From: Anaerolineales bacterium
GTDB taxonomy: Bacteria > Chloroflexota > Anaerolineae > Epilineales > JAANWY01
Direction of reading: 5' to 3'
Length of the DNA: 6,303 nucleotides
Assembly (NCBI GenBank): GCA_018263655.1
Contig: JAANWY010000038.1
Location: 1-6,303, forward strand
Position 1 is the stretch's first letter; every line of letters begins with the position of its first letter. Of the stretch, positions 1 to 5,368 are shown piece by piece. The position numbers and the translations under genes were made by a program. Below the pieces are notes generated by a model. That model had not been told where the DNA came from. It saw nothing but the letters and a program-made list of their open reading frames with translations, and searched no databases.

Positions 1-5
1 AGATC

Positions 6-61
6 GTATCGAAGGGTGCGGCTCAAGCAACGCCTCGAGGCAAACCCGCACCCTTCGATAC
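6..61. repeat. Perfect 16-bp inverted repeat (hairpin)
   Basis: GTATCGAAGGGTGCGG (6-21) is the exact reverse complement of CCGCACCCTTCGATAC (46-61). The 24-nt loop itself contains the 10-bp palindrome GCCTCGAGGC (32-41). No run of T follows either arm, so it is not a classic intrinsic terminator. It could still be a transcription-end structure of a gene left of the window, or part of a REP-like repeat. Confidence 0.8.
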
Positions 62-92
62 AGCTTTCGCTTCGCTATAGCTTACTCAGGAT
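46..92. repeat. REP-like palindromic repeat unit
   Basis: The segment begins CCGCACCCTTCGATAC and ends ACTCAGGATG, with a TTTCGCTTCGCTATAG core. Short units with CCTTCGATA...ACTCAGGA ends recur as extragenic palindromes in many GC-rich bacterial genomes (recalled knowledge, not a search). Its ends also match a segment inside the tal-pgi gene at 4736-4756, read on the minus strand. The left arm overlaps the right arm of the 6-61 hairpin, so the true unit may be the whole of 6-92. Confidence 0.5.
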
Positions 93-105
93 GCTGGTCA
101 ACGAA

Positions 106-134
106 TTAAGCATAATCGGCCCAATTATGCTTAA
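106..134. repeat. Perfect 11-bp inverted repeat
   Basis: TTAAGCATAAT (106-116) and ATTATGCTTAA (124-134) are exact reverse complements around a 7-nt spacer (CGGCCCA). The AT-rich arms contrast with the GC-rich surroundings. The dyad could be a protein-binding site or a remnant of a small repeat; nothing in the window decides between them. Confidence 0.7.
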
Positions 135-267
135 CTTGACATTGGGCATGGTTCATTTTGGCCAGAAACCTGGTTGACAATTCTCCTATTGGGTAGTTAG
201 CCCAACCGCGTTGGGCGAGTCTGAAAAGCGAGATTGGGCTTGCTTTCGACGGCCAACCCGGTTGGCC
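119..267. repeat. Cluster of TTGGGC / GCCCAA motifs in dyads
   Basis: The hexamer TTGGGC, or its complement GCCCAA, occurs at 119-124, 142-147, 200-205, 211-216 and 234-239, with a near match (ATTGGGT) at 188-194. Several copies pair as dyads: GCCCAAT (119-125) with ATTGGGC (141-147), and GCCCAAC (200-206) with GTTGGGC (210-216) around CGC. A related dyad, GGCCAACC-C-GGTTGGCC, occupies 251-267. Repeated half-sites at irregular spacing fit either a multi-site operator or decayed palindromic repeats. The function is unknown. Confidence 0.55.
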
Positions 268-306
268 TGCTACCCGAAAGTGTCAAGGTGTTTTTCGCCT
301 GATCTG

Positions 307-325
307 AACAATGCCTGACATTGTT
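307..325. repeat. 7-bp stem hairpin
   Basis: AACAATG (307-313) and CATTGTT (319-325) are perfect complements around the 5-nt loop CCTGA. The hairpin lies just left of the GAGAT-flanked palindromic element and is not followed by a T-run. Its role is unknown. Confidence 0.55.
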
Positions 326-334
326 AAATTCGGT

Positions 335-465
335 GAGATGTTCGTAGTAAGCGCCTGCCTTCGGTGCAGGTAGGCACGTAGCGCTAGCGGAGTGGCGTGC
401 GGCTGACTCGAAAACCGGCGCTCGACGGCACTCCGCTCCGCTACGTGCCTGACTACGAACGAGAT
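335..465. mobile_element. MITE-like palindromic element with 5-bp target duplication
   Basis: The element proper spans 340-460. Its ends are perfect 9-bp inverted repeats, GTTCGTAGT (340-348) and ACTACGAAC (452-460). Immediately outside both ends lies GAGAT (335-339 and 461-465), the pattern left by target-site duplication. The interior is strongly self-complementary. AGGCACGTAGCG (372-383) pairs with CGCTACGTGCCT (439-450), and AGCGGAGTG (386-394) pairs with CACTCCGCT (429-437). A side hairpin, CCTGC-7 nt-GCAGG, occupies 354-370. There is no room for a transposase, so movement would depend on one elsewhere in the genome. The alternative is a structured RNA or REP-type repeat whose flanking GAGAT match is coincidental. 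Confidence 0.65.
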
Positions 466-559
466 CTAACGTGGAGAACGGCAAAATGCCTTTTCGCCCA
501 ACATGGCGGTTCCCTTCACTTGAGCAGGTACGATTTCGGGAAGGAAGTCAGATAATAGG

Positions 560-1477
560 ATGAAGATAGTTCTCATCGGGTCAGATCGCATCTGGCTTGC
601 GCGGATACGCGATGCGCTCACGACGGCCGGCCACCGGGTCGAAATCGGGCACGATGTGTCCGATGCCGGCCTCCTCGTCAGGTCTATCTCGGCCGAGATG
701 CTGCTCGTCGATGTTGGCGCCGGAGAAGATCTCTCCGACGACCTGCCGCGGCTGCAGGAATTGATGGCATCTCACTCAGACTTAGACGTGATGGCCGTCC
801 TGGCGCCGATGCAACCGTTCGAAGAGGACCCTGTCGTCAAGGCAATGCAGTCCGCCGGTATCCACCTCCACCTGCCCCGGCGGTTCGTGGCGAGCCCACA
901 TTTCGACACTGTCCTGACGCTCATGGGCGACTACCGCCGGCTGCGCCAGGTGCATGAACAGCAGGGGGCTGAGTCGACGGAACCATCGGCCGAACCTGGC
1001 GAGCCTCAGGAAGATGTCGAGCTTCCTGACTTCACATACCTGAAGGAGGTGCTGAGCCAGGAATTGCGTGAGGGAACGGAACTCTCGCTGATGATGGTCA
1101 GCATCGACAACTTGGAGGCGATTCAAAGCAAGGGGGGTCATGAAGCCGCAGAACAGGCCTTGCAGGACCTGGCGAGTCTGCTGCGGGCCGATCTGCGTGA
1201 TACGGACATAGTCGCGCACACGCGGAACGATGAACAGTTGGCCGTTCTACTCCTGCTGACAGATGCTGTCCACGCCAAACGCGTAGCCAGCCGTGTTCAG
1301 ATAAAGCAGGCTCGCCGGTCGTTGGGGGCTGTGAGTATTACCGCCGGCATCGCTGAAGCCGACGAGGCCATGGATGCCGACACGCTCATCCGTCACGCGG
1401 AGAGCGCCTGGAATAAAGCGAAGCGGCGCGACGATCGACTGGCGGTGTTGTCAGGAACGTCCCCTGGCCCTGCATAG
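560..1477 (+). CDS. Degenerate receiver + degenerate GGDEF domain protein
   Basis: This 305-residue soluble protein has two recognisable parts. Residues 1-125 look like a response-regulator receiver. The strand MLLVD places D51 at the phospho-acceptor position, but the usual acidic pair is reduced to D9 (IGSDR), the conserved Thr/Ser strand reads AVLAP, and the Lys before Pro is lost (HLPRRF). Residues 135-155 are an E/P-rich linker. Residues 158-298 follow the GGDEF fold (LSLMMVSIDNLEAIQ; LLRADLRDTDIVAH; SITAGIAEADE; AESAWNKAK), but the signature is RNDEQ (222-226), with both glycines lost, and the first metal aspartate is S181. Cyclic-di-GMP synthesis is therefore unlikely; a scaffold or sensor role is inferred. 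The start is forced: an in-frame TGA lies at 521-523 with no ATG, GTG or TTG between. The Shine-Dalgarno is poor, with AAGGAAG at 541-547 lying 12 nt from the ATG. The gene stands alone, convergent with the operon on its right. Confidence 0.85.
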   Translation: MKIVLIGSDRIWLARIRDALTTAGHRVEIGHDVSDAGLLVRSISAEMLLVDVGAGEDLSDDLPRLQELMASHSDLDVMAVLAPMQPFEEDPVVKAMQSAGIHLHLPRRFVASPHFDTVLTLMGDYRRLRQVHEQQGAESTEPSAEPGEPQEDVELPDFTYLKEVLSQELREGTELSLMMVSIDNLEAIQSKGGHEAAEQALQDLASLLRADLRDTDIVAHTRNDEQLAVLLLLTDAVHAKRVASRVQIKQARRSLGAVSITAGIAEADEAMDADTLIRHAESAWNKAKRRDDRLAVLSGTSPGPA

Positions 1478-1719
1478 CCGTAGATCAACAGCAAATCGCT
1501 CCCATCGGAACGCCGGCACCGACATCTCCGCCTCTCACACCCAGTTTTTGGCCCTCCGCCTCGCCGAGCGTGACGCCAACCGTCTGCACCAGCCTCCGAA
1601 TGGGCACAACAGGCGCTGCAAAAGGGATGCCCCATGAGTTACCCCCTGAACGCTTACGAAACACGTTCGGGCAATATTGCACCACGTTAAAACGTGTTGC
1701 GCAGTATCAGGCCATGAAT
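1478..1719. other. Convergent intergenic region, no gene seen
   Basis: This stretch lies between the stop of the receiver/GGDEF-like gene (+) and the stop of the HAD gene (-). Short frames on both strands do not resemble proteins. The left half has only a repeated CTCCGCCTC (1526-1534 and 1554-1562). The right half carries the nested inverted repeats listed separately, where transcription from both sides may end. No T-rich terminator tail is visible. Confidence 0.6.
1660..1698. repeat. Nested inverted repeats around a central palindrome
   Basis: AACACGTT (1660-1667) is the reverse complement of AACGTGTT (1691-1698). Between them lie the 10-bp palindrome GCAATATTGC (1671-1680) and a third half-site. 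The third half-site makes a tighter dyad, CACGTT-AA-AACGTG (1683-1696). The alternatives CACGTT/AACGTG could form competing hairpins. The position between two convergent genes suggests a bidirectional transcript-end structure, but a U-tract is missing, so a binding site is also possible. Confidence 0.5.
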
Positions 1720-1730
1720 TCATTCATGGC
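1711..1730. repeat. 9-bp inverted repeat across the HAD stop codon
   Basis: GCCATGAAT (1711-1719) and ATTCATGGC (1722-1730) are exact complements separated by 2 nt. The HAD-gene TGA (1722-1720) sits in the centre. In RNA the practical hairpin is 8 bp with a 4-nt loop. No T-run follows on either strand, so it may stabilise the mRNA 3' end rather than terminate transcription. Confidence 0.5.
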
Positions 1731-2472
1731 GTTCTTCTTCGTGGTGCTCGACGACGTGGGCGACGACCTCTGGCAGTTCGTCGGGGTCGTCGACGATGTG
1801 CTCGTCGGGCAGCAAGCCGGCAGCGTGGAGCCGCTCACGTGAGAACGGGGTGCTGACGGCCACCACGTTCATGCCGGCGTTCAACGCCGCCTCGACGCCG
1901 GCCGGCGAATCCTCCAGCACGAGGCAGTGGACCGGCTCAACGCCGAGCTCATCGGCCACCAGCAGGTAGATCTCCGGATCCGGCTTGCCGTTCTCGACGT
2001 CGTCGCGCGTTGCCACGAAGTCGAACTCATCGGCCAGACCGAGAGCGTCCAGGACCTGTGACGCCTGCTCGCAGCGCGACATCGTCGCCAGGCCCACATG
2101 GCAGCCGGTGCGCCGCGCGTCTCTTAGGAGCTCGCGGTTGTGCGGCCATTGGTTGCCCCGCAGCATCTCGGGATCGGAGATCATCTCGTGGTAGTATTGC
2201 AACCGCACCTGAACGTAGGCCTGCCAGACGGTCTTGACGCCGAACTCGTCCATGCGCCGGCGCGCCGCCTCTTCCAGACCGAAGCGCTCGACCAGCGCCG
2301 TCGCCACCTCGCGGCGCGGCTTCCCCACCACATCTTTGAACGCATCGACGACTTGTTCTTCGCTGATGCTCTGCGGGCAAAGTTCGACGGCCGCCTTGGC
2401 ATACGAACGCGCCTTCAGCTTCTCGGTTTGCACCAGTGTGCCGTCGAGATCGAAAATCATGGATTCGATCAT
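1720..2472 (-). CDS. HAD-superfamily hydrolase, beta-phosphoglucomutase-like
   Basis: This 250-residue protein has all four HAD motifs. Motif I is FDLDGTL, with nucleophile D8 and acid/base D10. Motif II is T130 in GLATMS, motif III is K163 in NGKPDPEIY, and motif IV is LEDSPAG with E187 and D188. The helical cap between about residues 18 and 100 is typical of subfamily I members such as beta-phosphoglucomutase and small sugar-phosphate phosphatases. The cap loop reads VVGKPRREV (48-56), which I cannot tie to one substrate. The C-terminus ends in a Glu/His-rich tail (HVVEHHEEERHE). The gene is last in the operon; its ATG overlaps the tal-pgi TGA as ATGA, and AAGGAG sits 7 nt upstream, so coupled translation is likely. 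A second Met at residue 5 is a possible but less well-placed start. A role in sugar-phosphate dephosphorylation or isomerisation is inferred from family and context. Confidence 0.88.
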   Translation of the reverse strand: MIESMIFDLDGTLVQTEKLKARSYAKAAVELCPQSISEEQVVDAFKDVVGKPRREVATALVERFGLEEAARRRMDEFGVKTVWQAYVQVRLQYYHEMISDPEMLRGNQWPHNRELLRDARRTGCHVGLATMSRCEQASQVLDALGLADEFDFVATRDDVENGKPDPEIYLLVADELGVEPVHCLVLEDSPAGVEAALNAGMNVVAVSTPFSRERLHAAGLLPDEHIVDDPDELPEVVAHVVEHHEEERHE

Positions 2473-5324
2473 GTCAGCGCTCCTTCGATCTCCTCGAGCC
2501 CGCCGGCCGCGTCGGCGCCCAGGTGGATGCGGATCACGCGCCGGCCCTCGCCCAGCAGCGCCTGCCGGTCGCCCATGGCCTGGGCCAGCTTCAGCACGCC
2601 GAACGTGATGGACGACGCATCGGAGCCGGCTTCGTCGGGAATCGCTACATCCTCCTGCGGGTCCGACGTGAACTGGATGAAGAGTCCGTTGCCGGCATCG
2701 CCCTTGTGCAACTGACCCGTCGAGTGCAGGAAGCGTGGCCCGAAGCCGACAGTCGTCGCCAGCTTGGTCTTATCACGCAGCGCTGCCTGGAGCGACCGGA
2801 GGAGCGACTCCGTCCCCTCCGTGGGCGGTACGTAGGCTTGCAGCGAAATATAATCGCCGGCTTCCGCTTGTTTCAGGAACTCATCAACTGCGCCGCTGAC
2901 CGAATCGGCGGCGACGTCGCCGTGCACCTCGAAGCCGTTGGTCGTCAGGGCCGGCGTCTGTTCCGGCAGCTTGCCTGTCGCCGTGTACTCATCGATCATC
3001 TTGCGCGCCTGCACCTTGGCCGCTTCCACGTTGGGCTGGTTGAAGGGGTGGATGCCCAGACGATGGCCGGCCACAGCCGTCGCCATCTCCCACAGGAAGA
3101 ACTGGCCGCCCAGATCGTAGCGATCTCGCAGGTGGATGCGGACCACGGGGTGGCCGGCTTCTTCCAGCGCGGCGAGAGCGTCGTCGTCGCTGGTGTCACC
3201 TTCCAGATGGACGTGGACGAAGACGCGATCGTCGCCGTAAACGTCGGGTGCGCCCAGCGGCTCGCCCACCACCGGCAGAATGCCAGTCCCCGATTTGCCC
3301 GTGCTTTCCGCGATGAGCTGCTCCACCCAGCCGCCGAAGCTGGCGATCTCGGAAGACGTCACGAGGGTCAGTTTGTCCCGTCCCGCCTTGGCCAACTCGC
3401 CCAGAATGGCGCCGAGTTGCGCGCCCAGGTTGTCCTCGGCCGCCACGCACGACTCGCAGTTGCAGGCCGCCGTCAAAGCGGAGTCCAGCAGGCGTTGTAC
3501 GTCCACACCGACCAGTGCCGCCGGCGCCAACCCGAAGAACGAGAGCGCCGAGTAGCGACCACCGATGTTGGGGTCGTTGCAGAACGTGGTGCGGAAGCCG
3601 TATTCATCCGCCAGAGCGACCAACTTGCTGCCAGGATCGGTGATGGCGACGAAGCGCCCGCCGGCCTGCCTGCGTCCCGCGGACAGGCTGGCTGCGTCGG
3701 CGCCCATGGCGTCGGCGCCCATGGCGTCGGCCGTCCAGTTGTAGAAATGCTTGAAGAATGACAGCGTCTCGGCTGTGCCGCCGGATTTGGTGGCTACGAT
3801 GAAGAGTGTGCGTGTTGGATCGAGCTGTTCCTGATACGCTCGCACAGCGGCCGGATCGGTGCTGTCCAACACGTTCAAATCTAGCCCCGCTTCGTCGGCG
3901 AAAACTTTGCTGAAAAGTTCGGGCGCCAGGCTGGAGCCGCCCATGCCCATCAGCAGGACGTGGGTATAGCCCTCGGCTTGCACGTGCTCGGCGAGGGATT
4001 TGAGCCGGCCCACGTTCTCCATCATCACCTGCGGAATGTGCAGCCAGCCCAGGCGGTTGGTGATCTCCGTCGGCTCCGACTGCCAGACAGTGTGATCGCG
4101 GCTCCAGCTGCGCGTCATGATTTCGTCTTCGACGATTTCAGCGATCGCAGCGTTGACAGCGTCTTCGTACTGGGCCAGGGTAGCCTCCATGGGCTGCCAG
4201 CCGGCCTCCAGTTGCTGACGCTTCTCGGCAATGCTGTCCATCAGGTCGTCGAAGGGCTTGATGAACTTCGCGATGCCTTCGTCCAGCAGCCCATCCGTGA
4301 CGGTGTCCAGGTCGATGTCCAGCGCAGCCAGTTGATCCAGTTGCTCGCGCACCGCGTCCAGATCGCTCTCCACGGTGGACGCGACGGCGCCGTGATCCAT
4401 GAAGGCGCGCAAGGTGGCCGGCGGCAGCGTGTTGACCGTGTGGGGTCCGATCAGGTTGTCGGCGTACAGCGTGTCGGGGTAGGTCGGGTCTTTCGTGCTG
4501 GTGCTGGCCCACAGCACGCGCTGTGGTAGCGCCCCTTGTTCTGCCAGCTTATCCCAGCGGCTCCCTGCGAAGGTTTCCTTGAAACGCTGATAGACCATTT
4601 TGGCGTTGGCGATGCCGATCTTGCCTTTCAGTTCCTTGGCGGCCGGCATGTCGATGTTGTCCAGTACCTGATCCACCTTGACGTCGACGCGGCTGATGAA
4701 GAACGAGGCCACCGAGGCGACTTGACTCGGGCGCCGTCCTGAGTTTATCGCAGGGCCGCCGCCGTTGGCGACTAGATCCTCCAGGCCGGCGATGTAGGCC
4801 TCCGCTACAGCGTCGTACTGCTCCAGCGAGAACATCAGGGTCACGTTGACGTTGACGCCCTCGCCGATCAGGGTACGGATGGCCAGCATGCCCTCGGGGG
4901 TGGCCGGCACTTTGATCATCACGTTGGGCCGGTCCACCTCGGCGAAGAGGTGGCGCGCCTCCTCGATGGTCTCTTCGGTCTCGTGGGCCAACTCGGGCCG
5001 CACCTCCAGGCTGACGTAGCCGTCGGCGCCGTCGGTCGCGTCGTAGACGGGGCGCAGCACGTCGGCGGCGCGCTGGATGTCCTCGACGGCTAGCGCCTCG
5101 TAGATTTCGTCCACCGACTTGCCTTCGTTCGCCAGCCGGCGCAGATCGTCGTCGTAGTCGGTGCTGCCGGCGATGGCCTTCTCGAAGATCGACGGGTTGG
5201 ACGTGACGCCGCGCAGCCCGTCATCGACGAGATCTTGCAGTTCGCCGGCGGCGATAAACGACCGCCGAATGTAGTCGAGCCAAATCGACTGTCCAAACTC
5301 CGCAAGTTCGTGTATTTTCGTCAT
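2469..5324 (-). CDS. tal-pgi: Bifunctional transaldolase / glucose-6-phosphate isomerase
   Basis: This 951-residue cytosolic fusion enzyme joins two central-carbon activities. Residues 1 to about 370 are transaldolase (pentose phosphate pathway, transfer of a dihydroxyacetone unit). They carry D17 (WLDYI), TSNPSIF (41-47), SLEVRP with E107, the Schiff-base lysine K138 (MIKVPAT), VASVASFFISRVD (202-214) and VLWASTSTKDP (270-280). Residues about 400-951 are phosphoglucose isomerase (G6P to F6P). They carry the SIS-fold LLMGMGGSSL (457-466), ATKSGGTAET (511-520), the PGI-type NIGGRYSALS (586-595), likely catalytic E673 (LIAESTGKSG), H759 in IHPFNQPN, and a C-terminal LHSTGQLHKG with K874. Tal-Pgi fusions of about 950 residues are an established family in several phyla. 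Two low-complexity inserts, about 191-198 and 534-554, coincide with repeat DNA. A cysteine cluster, CNCESC, lies at 621-626. The start has a perfect AGGAGG 6 nt upstream. It lies 129 bp after the SDR gene and overlaps the HAD gene by 4 nt. Confidence 0.95.
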   Translation of the reverse strand: MTKIHELAEFGQSIWLDYIRRSFIAAGELQDLVDDGLRGVTSNPSIFEKAIAGSTDYDDDLRRLANEGKSVDEIYEALAVEDIQRAADVLRPVYDATDGADGYVSLEVRPELAHETEETIEEARHLFAEVDRPNVMIKVPATPEGMLAIRTLIGEGVNVNVTLMFSLEQYDAVAEAYIAGLEDLVANGGGPAINSGRRPSQVASVASFFISRVDVKVDQVLDNIDMPAAKELKGKIGIANAKMVYQRFKETFAGSRWDKLAEQGALPQRVLWASTSTKDPTYPDTLYADNLIGPHTVNTLPPATLRAFMDHGAVASTVESDLDAVREQLDQLAALDIDLDTVTDGLLDEGIAKFIKPFDDLMDSIAEKRQQLEAGWQPMEATLAQYEDAVNAAIAEIVEDEIMTRSWSRDHTVWQSEPTEITNRLGWLHIPQVMMENVGRLKSLAEHVQAEGYTHVLLMGMGGSSLAPELFSKVFADEAGLDLNVLDSTDPAAVRAYQEQLDPTRTLFIVATKSGGTAETLSFFKHFYNWTADAMGADAMGADAASLSAGRRQAGGRFVAITDPGSKLVALADEYGFRTTFCNDPNIGGRYSALSFFGLAPAALVGVDVQRLLDSALTAACNCESCVAAEDNLGAQLGAILGELAKAGRDKLTLVTSSEIASFGGWVEQLIAESTGKSGTGILPVVGEPLGAPDVYGDDRVFVHVHLEGDTSDDDALAALEEAGHPVVRIHLRDRYDLGGQFFLWEMATAVAGHRLGIHPFNQPNVEAAKVQARKMIDEYTATGKLPEQTPALTTNGFEVHGDVAADSVSGAVDEFLKQAEAGDYISLQAYVPPTEGTESLLRSLQAALRDKTKLATTVGFGPRFLHSTGQLHKGDAGNGLFIQFTSDPQEDVAIPDEAGSDASSITFGVLKLAQAMGDRQALLGEGRRVIRIHLGADAAGGLEEIEGALT
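2480..2485 (-). promoter_or_regulatory. Ribosome binding site of the HAD gene
   Basis: On the minus strand AAGGAG lies 7 nt before the ATG at 2472. It is inside the final codons of tal-pgi and supports the upstream of two candidate start codons and coupled translation through the ATGA overlap. Confidence 0.75.
3668..3733 (-). repeat. In-gene hairpin plus 15-bp tandem repeat (tal-pgi)
   Basis: GCGTCGGCGCCCATG (plus-strand reading) is repeated exactly at 3694-3708 and 3709-3723, and a partial third copy runs to 3733. It encodes repeated ADAMG within residues 532-544. Directly adjacent, 3668-3688 forms a hairpin: GCCTG pairs with CAGGC and TCC with GGA around loop CGC, with a 2-nt bulge. This part encodes the SLSAGRRQ-type stretch (546-553). 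The insert sits just before the conserved FVAITDPGSKL strand of the isomerase half and keeps frame, so it probably lengthens a surface loop. Confidence 0.65.
4736..4756 (-). repeat. In-gene REP-like segment (tal-pgi)
   Basis: Read on the coding strand this segment is GCCCTGCGATAAACTCAGGAC, encoding roughly PAINSGR (residues 191-197). It sits immediately before the conserved VASVASFF strand of the transaldolase half. Its ends match the REP-like unit at 46-92 (CCCTTCGATA and ACTCAGGA) with one mismatch (G for T) and no core. Family members I recall have a shorter Gly-rich loop here, so an in-frame insertion is likely, though an alignment was not run. Confidence 0.55.
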
Positions 5325-5330
5325 CTAGAT

Positions 5331-5336
5331 CCTCCT
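5331..5336 (-). promoter_or_regulatory. Ribosome binding site of tal-pgi
   Basis: A perfect AGGAGG on the minus strand lies 6 nt before the ATG at 5324. This fixes the start of the fusion protein and indicates strong translation independent of the upstream SDR gene. Confidence 0.85.
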
Positions 5337-5351
5337 ATTCAATCATCTGTT

Positions 5352-5367
5352 CTGTAGCACTGTAGCA
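5352..5367. repeat. 8-bp tandem duplication
   Basis: CTGTAGCA is repeated head to tail at 5352-5359 and 5360-5367, next to the purine/pyrimidine tract in the SDR/tal-pgi gap. It is short and could come from replication slippage. Confidence 0.6.
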
Positions 5368-5368
5368 C

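Larger units (their letters stand above)
1..559. other. Non-coding, repeat-rich intergenic region
   Basis: No open frame here resembles a protein. The one 95-codon frame on the minus strand (484-197) runs through the palindromic element and has arginine/serine-rich low-quality sequence. The stretch is instead filled with inverted repeats, described separately: 6-61, 106-134, 119-267, 307-325 and 340-460. It lies upstream of the receiver/GGDEF-like gene, so that gene's promoter should be in its right part, but I could not identify a convincing -35/-10 pair. Confidence 0.75.

Noticed and set aside
136..179. Two perfect TTGACA boxes (136-141 and 174-179) as promoter -35 elements
   Set aside because: Neither has a TATAAT-like hexamer 16-18 bp downstream, and both lie nearly 400 bp from the gene, with the palindromic element in between.
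340..460. tRNA or other structured RNA gene
   Set aside because: A branched fold is possible, but no anticodon arm or T-arm consensus is found. The near-complete palindrome with flanking GAGAT copies is better explained as a mobile repeat.
197..484. 95-codon frame on the minus strand
   Set aside because: It runs through the palindromic element and the TTGGGC cluster, shows no domain, and is best explained by absence of stops in GC-rich repeats.
551..556. GATAAT as a -10 box for the receiver/GGDEF-like gene
   Set aside because: It ends 3 nt before the ATG, which would require leaderless transcription, and the nearest TTGA-like -35 (520-525) is 25 bp away, too far.
1485..1685. 66-codon minus-strand frame in the convergent gap
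   Set aside because: It has a somewhat protein-like composition but no motif I recognise, no clear ribosome binding site, and overlaps the nested inverted repeats. A gene remnant cannot be excluded.
2436..3761. 441-codon open frame on the plus strand
   Set aside because: It lies antisense to the isomerase half of tal-pgi, which has complete family motifs. Its product is rich in Arg/Gln/Val/Gly without any recognisable domain, as expected when a GC-rich gene is read on the other strand.
3960..4529. 189-codon open frame on the plus strand
   Set aside because: It is fully antisense to conserved transaldolase and isomerase coding sequence, has no motif and no good ribosome binding site.
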